Positions 42,149 to 52,769 of a stretch of 64,000 bases of DNA are shown in pieces (within the stretch, counting starts at the first letter, position 1; the number at the start of each line of letters is the position of its first letter). Source of the DNA: Pseudonocardia alaniniphila (GTDB taxonomy: Bacteria > Actinomycetota > Actinomycetes > Mycobacteriales > Pseudonocardiaceae). A program made the position numbers and the translations under genes. The notes under the pieces were generated by a model, which saw only the letters and a program-made list of their open reading frames with translations, ran no database searches and was not told where the DNA came from. The stretch spans positions 1 through 64,000 of the forward strand of contig NZ_JAKXMK010000030.1 in the NCBI RefSeq assembly GCF_022524485.1, given 5' to 3'.

Positions 42149-43480
42149 TCAGCGCACGAACGACGGGCGCTTGGGATCGAAGGTCCACCCGTCCACGAGC
42201 TGCCGCATCGCCACGGCGTCGTCGCCGGCACCGAGTCCGTGCTCCCGGTGCAGATCGTGCGCCCGGGCCAGTGCCGCGCGGTCGAGAGTGACGCCGAGGC
42301 CGGGGCCGGCGGGCACTTCCAGGTGCGAGTCGATGATCTGCGGCGGGTCGGTGAGCAGGTGCTCGCCGTCCTGCCAGATCCAGTGGGTGTCGAGGGCGGT
42401 GATCGCGCCGGGTGCGGCGGCGCCGACGTGGGCCAGCATCGCGAGGGAGATGTCGAAGTGGTTGTTGGAGTGCGAGCCCCACGTGAGCCCCCAGTCGGCG
42501 CAGAGCTGCGCGACGCGCACGGACCCGGCCATCGTCCAGAAGTGCGGGTCGGCGAGGGGGATGTCGACCGCGTCCGCCTTCACGGCGTGGTGGAGCTCCC
42601 GCCAGCTCGTGGCGATCATGTTCGTGGCGGTCGGGAGCCCGGTCGCACGCCGGAACTCGGCCATCGTCTCCCGGCCGGAGAACGCTCCCTCGCGGCCGCA
42701 CGGATCCTCCGCGTACGCGAGCACGTCCGCCAGGCGGCGGCCGAGCCGGATCGCGTCGTCGAGCAGCCATGCGCCGTTGGGGTCGAGGGTGATCCGCGCA
42801 TCGGGGAAGCGCTCCTTCAGCGCCGATACCGCGTCCGCTTCGGCGGCGCCGGTGAACACCCCACCCTTCAGCTTGAAGTCCCGGAAGCCGTAGCGGTCGC
42901 GCGCCGCCTCGGCGAGGCGCACCACGCCGTCCGGGTCGAGCGCGGGATCCCGGCGGATACGCGCCCAGGTGTCGCCGCCCTCGTCGCCCGCGGCGTAGGG
43001 CAGGTCGGTGGCCGTGCGGTCGCCGATGTAGAAGAGGTACCCGAGCACCGGCACCTGGTCGCGGACCCGTCCGTCGCCGAGCAGTTCGGCCACGGGCACC
43101 CCGTAGTGCTGACCGGTCAGGTCGAGCAGCGCCGATTCGAGGGCGGTGACGGCGTGCACGGTGGTGCGCAGGTCGAAGGTCTGCTCGCCGCGTCCGGCTG
43201 CGTCGCGGTGGCCGTACCGCTCGGTCACGCGGCGCAGCAGCGAGCGGTACTCGCCGATCGACTCTCCGATCAGGTCGGTCCCGGCCTGCTCGATGGTGCG
43301 CTGGATGGCGGATCCGCCCGGCGTCTCACCGAGGCCCGTGCGGCCGGTGCTGTCGGTGAGGATCACGATGTTCCGGGTGAAGAACGGGCCGTGGGCGCCG
43401 CTGAGGTTCAGCAACATGCTGTCGTGGCCGGCCACGGGCACGACCTCAACCGCGTCGAGGGTCGGCCTGCCGCTGGTCAT
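42149..43480 (-). CDS. gudD: Glucarate dehydratase (enolase superfamily)
   Basis: A 443-residue enzyme that dehydrates D-glucarate to 5-keto-4-deoxyglucarate. The length and motifs match GudD: the lysine pair in FKLKGG, metal ligands beginning with Asp in TLDPNGAW and Glu in AYAEDPCG, Asn in TNMIATSW, and the catalytic His in [14 protein letters not shown] with the following DTHWIWQ. The ATG at 43480 overlaps the stop of the 5-dehydro-4-deoxyglucarate dehydratase gene by four bases, so the two consecutive pathway steps are translationally coupled (kdgD first). Confidence 0.93.
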   Translation of the reverse strand: MTSGRPTLDAVEVVPVAGHDSMLLNLSGAHGPFFTRNIVILTDSTGRTGLGETPGGSAIQRTIEQAGTDLIGESIGEYRSLLRRVTERYGHRDAAGRGEQTFDLRTTVHAVTALESALLDLTGQHYGVPVAELLGDGRVRDQVPVLGYLFYIGDRTATDLPYAAGDEGGDTWARIRRDPALDPDGVVRLAEAARDRYGFRDFKLKGGVFTGAAEADAVSALKERFPDARITLDPNGAWLLDDAIRLGRRLADVLAYAEDPCGREGAFSGRETMAEFRRATGLPTATNMIATSWRELHHAVKADAVDIPLADPHFWTMAGSVRVAQLCADWGLTWGSHSNNHFDISLAMLAHVGAAAPGAITALDTHWIWQDGEHLLTDPPQIIDSHLEVPAGPGLGVTLDRAALARAHDLHREHGLGAGDDAVAMRQLVDGWTFDPKRPSFVR

Positions 43481-44400
43481 GCCTGCGGGGCAATGCGCTG
43501 CACAAGCTCGGTGAGCGCGGACCTCTCTTCTGCAGTGAGGTCGGTGAGCGGGGGTCGCACGGGCCCACCGGACCGACCGACGGCGGTGAGCCCGGCCTTG
43601 ATGATCGACACCGCGTAGCCCTTCCGGCGGTCGCGGATGTCGAGGTAGGGCAGCACGAAGTCGTTGAGCCTCCGATAGACCGCGGCGCGGTCGCCTGTGC
43701 GTACGTCGGCGAAGAAGTCGAGCGCGAACCGCGGTACGAAGTTGAAGATCGCCGAGGAGTAGGTGGTGACGCCGAGCTGGAGGTAGGGCAAGGCGAACGT
43801 CTCGGCTGTCGGGAGGCCGCCGATGTAGGTGAACCTGTCGCCGAAGCGCGCATAGACCCGGGTCATCAGCTCGATGTCCCCGACGCCGTCCTTGAACCCG
43901 ACGAGGTTCGGGCAGGCATCGGCCAGCTGGGCGAGTGCATCGACGCCGATACGGGCGTTCGCACGGTTGTAGAAGACGACTCCGAGATCGGTGGCCGCGC
44001 AGACGGCCTTGACGTGGGCGACGATGCCGTCCTGGGGCGCCTCGGTCAGGTAAGGCGGGAAGAGCAGCACGCCGGAGGCTCCTGCGGCCTCGGCTGCTCT
44101 TGCCTGCTCGACGGCGATCACGGTGCCGTGGCCGGCGGGCGCGAGCACCGGCACGGCGCCCCCGACCTCCGAGACGGCCGCGCGTACGACCCGGTCGACC
44201 TCGGTGGGGGAGAGGGAGAAGAACTCGCCCGTGCCCCCGGCCGCGAAGAGGCCGGCCACGTCGTACCCCGCGAGCCAGCCGAGGTGCTTGCGATACGCGG
44301 GCTCGTCGAACTCGAGATCGGTGGTGAAGTGCGTGACGGGGAACGACAGGAGCCCGGCGCCGAGTGCTGCGGCCAGTGCGGAAGGGGCTGGTGCGGGCAC
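43477..44400 (-). CDS. kdgD: 5-dehydro-4-deoxyglucarate dehydratase
   Basis: A 307-residue (beta/alpha)8 lyase of the DHDPS/NAL family that converts 5-keto-4-deoxyglucarate to 2-oxoglutarate semialdehyde with loss of CO2 and water. The N-terminal [10 protein letters not shown], the [14 protein letters not shown] loop, Tyr in GVVFYNRAN and the Schiff-base Lys in VGFKDGVGD are those of KdgD rather than DHDPS. It is the promoter-proximal gene of the kdgD-gudD pair and divergent from the second glucarate-dehydratase-like gene. The next enzyme, 2-oxoglutarate semialdehyde dehydrogenase, is not in the window. Confidence 0.93.
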   Translation of the reverse strand: MPAPAPSALAAALGAGLLSFPVTHFTTDLEFDEPAYRKHLGWLAGYDVAGLFAAGGTGEFFSLSPTEVDRVVRAAVSEVGGAVPVLAPAGHGTVIAVEQARAAEAAGASGVLLFPPYLTEAPQDGIVAHVKAVCAATDLGVVFYNRANARIGVDALAQLADACPNLVGFKDGVGDIELMTRVYARFGDRFTYIGGLPTAETFALPYLQLGVTTYSSAIFNFVPRFALDFFADVRTGDRAAVYRRLNDFVLPYLDIRDRRKGYAVSIIKAGLTAVGRSGGPVRPPLTDLTAEERSALTELVQRIAPQA

Positions 44401-44652
44401 GTGTGCCTACCTCCGGGGAGTCACGACGTCGTGGGGGTGAACGGCCGGTCACGTCACTGTAGGTCGGGTGCCGATGGCCGTCTAAGTGCTTCTCGGCATC
44501 GAATGATGCGCGCGCAGCATCGGCAACGCGACGAGCTCAATGGCATCATCGCGATGATCGTGTTGCTTGTGGTGCTCCTCCCGCTCGTCAAGATCCTCAT
44601 CGGATGTGGAGGACATGCCGCCCGGCGGCGGCCGGGGCGACGAGGAGGGCAG

Positions 44653-45954
44653 ATGAACGGGCGGTTCTTGTCCCAGGCCGAGCGGGTGGGCGCGACCGCA
44701 CGGATCAGCCGGGTCGACGTCACGCCCGTCGCGTTCGCCGACCCGCCGCTGCTCAACGCGGTCGGGGTGCACGAGCCGTTCGCGTTGCGGGCGATCGTGC
44801 GTGTGTACACCGACGACGGACTGGTCGGCCTCGGTGAGACCTACGCTGATGACGCCCACCTCGAACGCCTGAACGCCGTGGCGGCTGCTCTGCCGGGCGT
44901 CGACGCGTTCGAGACCAGCCGCCTGCTGTGGCTCGTGCGCGACGTGCTGGGCCGGTCCGGCTCCGCGGGCGGCGACGGTGTGGCCGCCATGATCAACGGC
45001 GCGAGCACCGTCGACCGGGTGTTCTCGCCGTTCGAGGTCGCCTGCCTCGACCTGGCGGGCAAGATGACCGGACGCCCTGTCGTCGATCTGCTGGGCGGCC
45101 GCGTGCGCGACGTGGTGCCCTACAGCGCCTACCTCTTCTACAAGTGGGCAGAGCATCCGGGCGCCGACGCCGACGAGTGGGGCGAGGCACTCACACCGGA
45201 GCAGCTCGTCGAGCAGGCCCGGCGCATGATCGACAACTGGGGCTTCACCGCGATCAAGCTCAAGGGCGGGGTGCTGCCGCCGGACGAGGAGATCGAGACG
45301 ATTCACGGGCTGGCCGCGGAGTTCCCGGGCGTGCCTCTGCGCCTGGATCCCAACGCCGCGTGGACGGTCGAGACCGGCATCAGGGTCGCGAAGGCGCTCG
45401 ACGGACTCGTCGAGTACCTGGAGGACCCGTCGCCGGGGATCAGGGGGATGGCACGCGTGGCGGCGGAGGCGCCGATGCCGCTCGCCACGAACATGGCGGT
45501 CGTGGCGTTCGATCAGCTACCGCCGGCGATCGCGGCCGATGCGGTGCAGGTCGTGCTCAGCGACCACCACTTCTGGGGCGGGATGCGACGCTCACAGCTG
45601 CTCGCCGGCACCTGCGACACGTTCGGCCTCGGGCTGTCGATGCACTCGAACTCCCACCTCGGCATCTCGCTCGCGGCGATGACGCACCTCGCAGCGGCCA
45701 CCCCGAACCTCACCTACGCCTGCGACACCCACTGGCCGTGGAAGACGGAGGACGTGGTGCGGCCCGGTGCGCTGACGTTCGCCGACGGCGCGGTCGCCGT
45801 GCCGGACGGGCCCGGGCTGGGCGTCGAGCTCGACGAGGACGCGATCGGCACGCTGCACGAGCAGTACCTCGCGTCCGGTCTGCACTCTCGCGACGACACC
45901 GGCTACATGCGCCGGTTCCGGCCGGACTTCGAACGTAGGCTCGGCTCCTGGTAG
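44653..45954 (+). CDS. Glucarate-dehydratase-related enolase-superfamily enzyme
   Basis: A 433-residue paralogue of the gudD product at 42149. It has the Lys pair in AIKLKGG, metal Asp in RLDPNAAW, Glu in EYLEDPSPG, TNMAVVAF in place of TNMIATSW, and the catalytic His in SMHSNSHLGISLAAMTH with DTHWPWK. These changes suggest a glucarate dehydratase with shifted specificity (idarate, galactarate or another hexarate). The start has a strong GAGGAGGGCAG ribosome site. The frame is open upstream and contains a hydrophobic stretch, but the start at 44653 fits the family length. It is divergent from kdgD-gudD. Confidence 0.88.
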   Translation: MNGRFLSQAERVGATARISRVDVTPVAFADPPLLNAVGVHEPFALRAIVRVYTDDGLVGLGETYADDAHLERLNAVAAALPGVDAFETSRLLWLVRDVLGRSGSAGGDGVAAMINGASTVDRVFSPFEVACLDLAGKMTGRPVVDLLGGRVRDVVPYSAYLFYKWAEHPGADADEWGEALTPEQLVEQARRMIDNWGFTAIKLKGGVLPPDEEIETIHGLAAEFPGVPLRLDPNAAWTVETGIRVAKALDGLVEYLEDPSPGIRGMARVAAEAPMPLATNMAVVAFDQLPPAIAADAVQVVLSDHHFWGGMRRSQLLAGTCDTFGLGLSMHSNSHLGISLAAMTHLAAATPNLTYACDTHWPWKTEDVVRPGALTFADGAVAVPDGPGLGVELDEDAIGTLHEQYLASGLHSRDDTGYMRRFRPDFERRLGSW

Positions 45955-45974
45955 CTCGTGCGTCGCGGCGCGTC

Positions 45975-47168
45975 CTACTCGGCGATCGTGACGTCGCCGA
46001 CGGTCCACCCCAGCACCTTGTCGCTGAGCGTGAGGCCGATGCCCGGCCGGTTCGGCACGACCATGCGGCCGTCGGCGATCTCGATGCGCTCCTCGAACAG
46101 CGGCTCCAGCCACTCGAAGTGCTCGACCCACGGTTCGGTGGGGTAGGTGGCCGCCAGATGCACGTGGAGCTCCATCGCGAAATGTGGGGCGAGTGCCAGG
46201 CCCGCCTCGTCCGCGAGCACCAGGAGCTTCATGAACTGCGTGATTCCGCCGATGCGCGGTGCGTCGGGCTGGATCGTGTCGACCGCCCCGGCGGTGATCA
46301 ACTCGACGTGCTCGCGCACGCTGGTGAGCATCTCGCCGGAGGCGACGGGGGTGTCGAGCGCCGCGGCGAGCCGGGCGTGGCCGGTGACGTCGTAGGCGTC
46401 GAGGGGCTCCTCGATCCACACCAGGTCGAACTCCTCGAGCGTGCGCCCGACGCGCAGTGCGGTGGCGCGGTCCCATTGCTGGTTCGCGTCCACCATGAGC
46501 GGCACCCCGACGCCCACGTGCTCCCGTACGGCGGCGACGCGGGCGAGGTCGATCGCCGGATCGGGCTGGCCGACCTTGAGCTTGATGCCGCCGATCCCGC
46601 GGGCGAGCGAGGCACTCGCGTTCTCGAGCACGCCCTCGATCGGCGTGTGGAGGAAGCCTCCCGAGGTGTTGTAGCAGCGGATGCTCTCGCGCTGCGCACC
46701 CAGCAACTTCGCCAGCGAGAGACCGGCCCGCTTGGCCTTCACGTCGTACAGGGCGTTGTCGATCGCGGCGATCGCCTGTGTGGACGCGCCGCTACGGCCG
46801 ACGGAGGCGCCCGCCCAGACGAGCTTGGTCCAGAGGCGGGCGATGTCGTTCGGATCCTCACCGATCAGCACCGGAGCGACCTCGCGGACATGCGCGAACT
46901 GAGCCGGCCCGCCGGCGCGCTTGGAGTAGCTGAAGCCGAGACCTGTGATGCCGTCGGTGGTGGTGACCTCGGCGAACAGCATCGCGACCTCGGTCATGGG
47001 CCGCTGGCGTCCGGTGAGGACCTTCGCATCGCTGATCGGCGTCGGCAGCGGTAGCCGCACGCTGCGCAGGCGCAGGCTGTGGATGCGGTCGGCCGTGCCC
47101 GGTGCCGGCGATCGATCGGCCCGGCTGCGGTGCTGCTCCGCGGAGATGACGTCGTCGTCGATGCTCAT
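45975..47168 (-). CDS. L-talarate/galactarate dehydratase (mandelate-racemase family)
   Basis: A 397-residue enolase-superfamily enzyme. From the phrase HSLRLRSVRLPLPTPISDAK through LGFSYSKRAGGPAQFAHVRE, CYNTSGGFLHTPIEG, IKLKVGQPD, VDANQQWDR, WIEEPLDAYD and APHFAMELHVHLAATYP it follows the Salmonella/Polaromonas talarate-galactarate dehydratase almost continuously. Catalytic residues are the KxK Lys, the His in PHFAMELHVH, and metal ligands Asp, Glu, Glu. The product from galactarate enters the same keto-deoxy-hexarate route as kdgD. About 25 extra residues precede the conserved part. It converges with the gene at 44653 and has a FadR-type regulator gene behind it. Confidence 0.92.
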   Translation of the reverse strand: MSIDDDVISAEQHRSRADRSPAPGTADRIHSLRLRSVRLPLPTPISDAKVLTGRQRPMTEVAMLFAEVTTTDGITGLGFSYSKRAGGPAQFAHVREVAPVLIGEDPNDIARLWTKLVWAGASVGRSGASTQAIAAIDNALYDVKAKRAGLSLAKLLGAQRESIRCYNTSGGFLHTPIEGVLENASASLARGIGGIKLKVGQPDPAIDLARVAAVREHVGVGVPLMVDANQQWDRATALRVGRTLEEFDLVWIEEPLDAYDVTGHARLAAALDTPVASGEMLTSVREHVELITAGAVDTIQPDAPRIGGITQFMKLLVLADEAGLALAPHFAMELHVHLAATYPTEPWVEHFEWLEPLFEERIEIADGRMVVPNRPGIGLTLSDKVLGWTVGDVTIAE

Positions 47169-47283
47169 GTGAGGCCCTTCAGCCGCCGTGGCGCCGAGCG
47201 TGATCGTACGACGCCGGAATTCGTCTGATGACTCCGCAGAGATTCTCGCCGGGCTCCCCGATGCGTGAGCACGCCCATGAGCG

Positions 47284-47997
47284 TCACGCCGGTCGGGACG
47301 CGCCCCATCCCTGGTAGAAGCCGTGCAGATGGGCTTCGACGCGCCGCGCTGCGAGGCCGTCGAGGCCGTGGGTGATCGCCACGGTCACCCCCTGGTGCTC
47401 GCGGCTGAGCCGCTTCGCGGTCTCCGGCCAGTTCTCGACGGCCGCGAAGCGGGACGCCATCTGATCGGCCATGGCGTCGCGCAGTCCGAGCATGAGCTGA
47501 GCGCACAAGTGGCTTCCCGATGCGCGGGCGATCACGAGATGGAACGCCGTGTCGAGATCCTGGAACCGATCCGGCGGGATGCGGGGGTGCGCCATCTCGG
47601 TCGCGAGCTCGCGCAGCTCGGCCTTGTCGTCGTCCGCGGCGCTGACGGCGGCGCGCGCGGATGCCGTGCGTTCGAGCCGCGTGCGGACGGCCAGCAGTTC
47701 ATCGGCCGGGATCTGTGCGCATCGGAGCGAGAGCCTCAGCAGCCGTCCGATTCCGTTCTCCGGTCCGGACGTGCTCGCGAGCGCGCCCCCGGCGTCGACC
47801 ACGCCGAACAGTTCGAGGACCGCGAGGGCGTCCCGGGCGTTGCGGCGACTCACACGCAGATCGGCGACGAGCTCGTCCTCGGTGGGAGCCGTTGCGCCCA
47901 CCCGCGGTCCGACCTGCAGGAGCTGCGTCTCGACCTCGGACACGACCTGCGACAGTGGCGCGATCCTCCGCACCTCCGCGTGCTCATTCCGCAGCAT
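47284..47997 (-). CDS. FadR-type GntR transcriptional regulator
   Basis: A 237-residue GntR/FCD regulator. The winged helix is recognisable but somewhat divergent: TEDELVADLRVSRRNARDAL then VLELFGVVDA. The FCD domain contains RFQDLDTAFHLVIARASGSH, the usual metal/ligand region. ATG 47997 has a GAGGGGA ribosome site; an ATG at 48033 is possible but weaker. It is divergent from the mutase operon, with two copies of a FadR-type palindrome between them, and has a close relative at 55235 on the far side of that operon. It probably represses the operon until a CoA or hydroxyacid ligand appears. Control of the neighbouring galactarate gene is also possible. Confidence 0.88.
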   Translation of the reverse strand: MLRNEHAEVRRIAPLSQVVSEVETQLLQVGPRVGATAPTEDELVADLRVSRRNARDALAVLELFGVVDAGGALASTSGPENGIGRLLRLSLRCAQIPADELLAVRTRLERTASARAAVSAADDDKAELRELATEMAHPRIPPDRFQDLDTAFHLVIARASGSHLCAQLMLGLRDAMADQMASRFAAVENWPETAKRLSREHQGVTVAITHGLDGLAARRVEAHLHGFYQGWGASRPA

Positions 47998-48058
47998 CGC
48001 GTCCCCTCCCTCGGCATGGCCGGACGCTGCCATCGGGTGGCCTGAACGCTAGCAACGC

Positions 48059-48073
48059 TGTGGTCTGACCACA
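48059..48073. promoter_or_regulatory. FadR-type GntR operator 1
   Basis: TGTGGTCTGACCACA is a perfect 15-base palindrome matching the FadR-subfamily pattern TNGTNNNACNA. It lies 61 bases upstream of the regulator start (47997) and 81 bases upstream of the mutase operon start, in the shared divergent promoter. Confidence 0.75.
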
Positions 48074-48113
48074 ACTGTCGTCGCACCGTTGCGAGAAGGT
48101 GAACGGCCACTTA

Positions 48114-48124
48114 TGGTCTAACCA
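48114..48124. promoter_or_regulatory. FadR-type GntR operator 2
   Basis: TGGTCTAACCA, extended to TATGGTCTAACCACATA at 48112-48128, repeats operator 1 with one changed central base. It lies 30 bases before the GTG of the B12-binding subunit gene, where it would overlap or follow the promoter. Confidence 0.7.
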
Positions 48125-48154
48125 CATAGCGGTCAGGCCGAGTAAGGAGGCGCC

Positions 48155-48601
48155 GTGGACTCCGACGACGGAGAACAGCCCATCCGCGTCATGTTGGCCA
48201 AGATCGGCCTCGACGGGCACGACCGTGGGGTGAAAGTGGTGGCCCGCACGTTGCGCGACGCCGGTATGGAGGTCATCTACACGGGCCTGCACCGGAGTCC
48301 GGAGCAGGTGCTCGAGGCAGCCGTGCAGGAGGACGTGGACGTCCTCGGCGTGAGCCTCCTGTCCGGCGCCCACATGCCGATCTTCACGAAGATCTTCGCG
48401 CTCCTCGCCGAGATGCCCGACCGGCCGACCTTCTCGATCGTCGCCGGTGGCGTGATGCCGGACGAGGACGAGGCGGCGCTGCGCGAGATGGGCGTGGCCG
48501 AGGTCCTGGGGCAGGACACCACTCCCGACACCATCGTGACGACGATCCGGCGCCTCGCCCGCGACCGGGCCGTCGGCAGCGTGACGGGGAGGGACGCGTG
48601 A
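48155..48601 (+). CDS. hcmB: Cobalamin-binding small subunit of acyl-CoA mutase (HcmB-like)
   Basis: A 148-residue B12-binding domain protein. The DxHxxG motif is intact as DGHDRG (20-25), so His22 ligates cobalt. VSLLSGAH and IVAGGVMP complete the cofactor cleft. It is about the size of HcmB (~136) and much shorter than fused methylmalonyl-CoA mutases. It pairs with the large subunit at 50993 for AdoCbl-dependent carbon-skeleton rearrangement. It starts with GTG behind TAAGGAGG, the strongest ribosome site in the area, and is the first gene of the operon. The ligase ATG overlaps its stop by one base. Confidence 0.92.
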   Translation: MDSDDGEQPIRVMLAKIGLDGHDRGVKVVARTLRDAGMEVIYTGLHRSPEQVLEAAVQEDVDVLGVSLLSGAHMPIFTKIFALLAEMPDRPTFSIVAGGVMPDEDEAALREMGVAEVLGQDTTPDTIVTTIRRLARDRAVGSVTGRDA

Positions 48602-50022
48602 TGGAGCAATGGTCCTGGCCACCGCGCTACGACGAGACCTACCGTCCGCCCGCCGATCAGGAGCACTGGTTCCCCCGCCGCGAGACGATGCCGGCGCACG
48701 AGCGCGACGAGGCGATCCTGGCCCGGATCCGCGAGGTGATGCACTACGCCTGGGACAGCTCGCCGTTCTACCGGCGCAAGTGGGACGAGGCGGGGATCCA
48801 CCCGTCGTCGATCGCCTCGCTGGAGGACTTCGAGAAGGTCCCGGTGGTACTCAAGGCCGAGCTTCGCGCCGACCAGGCGGCGCACGAGCCCTTCGGCAGC
48901 TACCTGTGCGTCGACCCGGCCGAGGTCAAGCACATCAACGGCACGTCGGGCACGACGGGACGGCCCACGGCGTTCGGGATCAGCGAGCGCGACTGGCGCA
49001 GCGTGGCCAACGCCCATGCCCGGGTGATGTGGGCGATGGGGATCCGGCCGGAGGACACCGTGATCGTCGGGTCGCCACTGAGCCTGTACTGGGGCTCGTG
49101 GGGTGCCTACATCGGAGCGGAGCGGCTCGGCGCGCGCGTGTTCCCGTTCGGGGCGGGCCAGACGGGCCAGACCGCGCGGACCGTCCAGTGGATGCGCCAG
49201 ATGGGCGCGACCGTCTTCTACGGCACGCCGTCCTACGCCCTGCACCTGGCGGAGACGGCACGGCAGGAGGGCGTCGACCCGGCCGGGCTCGGCCTGCGGA
49301 AGCTGTTCTTCTCCGGTGAGCCCGGAGCGAGCGTGCCGTCGATCCGCTCGCGCATCGCCGAGGCCTTCGCCGCCGACGTCCACGACTCGGGCAGCATGGC
49401 CGAGGTCAGCCCGTGGATGCATCTCGGCTCCGGTTCCACCGAACCGGGCGTGCTGTGCTGGCAGGACCTCGTCTACACCGAGGTGTGCGACCCGGTGTCG
49501 ATGCGGCGGGTGCCCTACGGCACCGAGGGCACGCCCGTCTACACGACCCTTGAACGCACCAGCCAGCCGATGATCCGGCTGCTGTCGGGCGACCTGACGC
49601 GCTGGGAAGCCCCGTCGCCCGACCGCGGCCGGACCTACCCGCACCTGCCCCGCGGCATCTACGGGCGCATCGACGACATGTTCATCATCCGCGGGGAGAA
49701 CATCTATCCCAGCGCGATCGACGACGTGGTCATGGCCGACCCCGGTTACGGCGGGGAGCACCGGATCGTCATCAGCCGCGGGACGGCGATGGACGTGCTC
49801 GCCGTGCAGGTGGAGCACCATCCGGGGCTCGATGCGGACGCCTGCCAGGAGTTGGCCGACCGGCTCTCCGGCCGGCTCCGGCACGTGCTCGGCGTCGGGG
49901 CGAACGTCGTCCCGGTGCAGCACAACACCCTGCCGCGCACCGATTTCAAGGCACGGCGCGTGATCGACGATCGGGACCTGCTCGGGGAGATCCTGCGGAC
50001 AGGTGCCGGCGGGACCGCATGA
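48601..50022 (+). CDS. hcl: Acyl-CoA ligase of the phenylacetate-CoA ligase type; probable 2-hydroxyisobutyrate-CoA ligase
   Basis: A 473-residue adenylate-forming ligase. The ATP loop is NGTSGTTGRPT (113-123), the hinge region contains GRIDDMFIIRGENIYPSAID, and the catalytic Lys450 lies in RTDFKARR. The overall pattern and length are PaaK-like. As I remember it, the characterised 2-hydroxyisobutyrate-CoA ligase is of this type and size. Sitting between the two mutase subunit genes and MeaB, it should make the mutase's CoA substrate. ATG 48601 (TGATG overlap) with GGGAGGG upstream is preferred over GTG 48598. Its stop overlaps the GTPase start by four bases. Confidence 0.85.
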   Translation: MEQWSWPPRYDETYRPPADQEHWFPRRETMPAHERDEAILARIREVMHYAWDSSPFYRRKWDEAGIHPSSIASLEDFEKVPVVLKAELRADQAAHEPFGSYLCVDPAEVKHINGTSGTTGRPTAFGISERDWRSVANAHARVMWAMGIRPEDTVIVGSPLSLYWGSWGAYIGAERLGARVFPFGAGQTGQTARTVQWMRQMGATVFYGTPSYALHLAETARQEGVDPAGLGLRKLFFSGEPGASVPSIRSRIAEAFAADVHDSGSMAEVSPWMHLGSGSTEPGVLCWQDLVYTEVCDPVSMRRVPYGTEGTPVYTTLERTSQPMIRLLSGDLTRWEAPSPDRGRTYPHLPRGIYGRIDDMFIIRGENIYPSAIDDVVMADPGYGGEHRIVISRGTAMDVLAVQVEHHPGLDADACQELADRLSGRLRHVLGVGANVVPVQHNTLPRTDFKARRVIDDRDLLGEILRTGAGGTA

Positions 50023-50960
50023 CGACCAGCGGGCGCAGCCTCGTCGCCCGGATCCTGGACGGTGATCCGGCCGCCGTCGCCCGGGCCCTGACCCTCGTCG
50101 AGCGGCGCTCGGCCGGGGTGAACGAGATGCTGGCGCAGCTCCATGCCGTCGCTCGCGGCGCTCACGTGCTCGGCGTCACGGGTCCGCCGGGCAGCGGGAA
50201 GTCGACGCTCGTCAGCGCTCTGACCGCTGAGTACCGCAGACGTGACCGCACCGTGGGGATCATCGCGATCGACCCGTCGAGCGTGTTCACCGGCGGCGCC
50301 ATCCTCGGCGACCGGATCCGGATGTCGGAGCTGTCCGGCGACCGGGGCGTGTTCATCCGGTCGATCGCCACCCGTGGCGCCCTGGGCGGGCTCTCACGCG
50401 CTGCTCTCGACGGGATCACCGTGCTCGCCGCCGCGGGGAAGGACGTGATCATCCTCGAGACGGTCGGCGTGGGCCAGGCCGAGGTCGACGTGATCAGCGC
50501 GGCCCAGTCGGTGGCCGTGGTCAGCGTGCCCGGGATGGGCGACGACGTGCAGGCCATCAAGGCCGGTCTGCTGGAGATCGCCGACGTGCACGTCGTCAAC
50601 AAGTCCGACCGCGAGGGCGCGCACAAGGTCGTCGCGGAACTGCGCGAGATGCTGCGGCTGTCCCATCGCGAGGCCGGCCAGTGGAACGTGCCGATCGTGC
50701 AGACGGTCGCCGCGACCGGAGCGGGGGTGCCCGATCTGGCCGATCGGTTCGACGAGCACCGGACGTGGATGGAACGCAGCGGAGAAGGACTGGCGCGCGA
50801 GCGGCGCAACGCTGCCACACGCATCCGCTGGATGGCCGAGGAGCTGGTACTCGAACGGCTCCGGCCCGGCCTACCCGACTTCGACAAAGCCGTGGACGCG
50901 GTCACCGAACGTCGGTGTGACCCCGTGAGCGCAGCGCGGCGGCTGGTCGGCAGGCCCTGA
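50019..50960 (+). CDS. meaH: MeaB/ArgK-type GTPase, mutase chaperone
   Basis: A 313-residue SIMIBI-class G protein that guards and reactivates AdoCbl-dependent mutases. Walker A is GPPGSGKST (55-63), the switch regions include IAIDPSSVFTGGAILGDRIRM and ETVGVGQAEVD, and the specificity motif is NKSD. It is about the usual MeaB length. It overlaps the ligase gene by four bases and is followed within 32 bases by the mutase large-subunit gene, an order like the hcl/hcm/meaH cluster described for Aquincola. It should gate cofactor loading on the adjacent mutase. Confidence 0.92.
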   Translation: MTTSGRSLVARILDGDPAAVARALTLVERRSAGVNEMLAQLHAVARGAHVLGVTGPPGSGKSTLVSALTAEYRRRDRTVGIIAIDPSSVFTGGAILGDRIRMSELSGDRGVFIRSIATRGALGGLSRAALDGITVLAAAGKDVIILETVGVGQAEVDVISAAQSVAVVSVPGMGDDVQAIKAGLLEIADVHVVNKSDREGAHKVVAELREMLRLSHREAGQWNVPIVQTVAATGAGVPDLADRFDEHRTWMERSGEGLARERRNAATRIRWMAEELVLERLRPGLPDFDKAVDAVTERRCDPVSAARRLVGRP

Positions 50961-50992
50961 TCTCAGGCGGCGAGACATCAGTGAGGAGCACC

Positions 50993-52705
<1,713 letters not shown>

Positions 52706-52769
52706 CCTTTCCCACCTCGGCCGCGCCGACGGCCGACACAGCACTCCACCGATGATGTCGGAGGTAGTC

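Noticed and set aside
43481-44452. Minus-strand frame open upstream of gudD through the whole kdgD gene
   Set aside because: kdgD in the overlapping phase has complete lyase motifs. The gudD frame upstream of 43480 is arginine-rich shadow.
47998-48154. Possible cobalamin riboswitch before the mutase operon
   Set aside because: The leader is only about 157 bases, dominated by GntR palindromes, and I could not find the B12-box conserved core.
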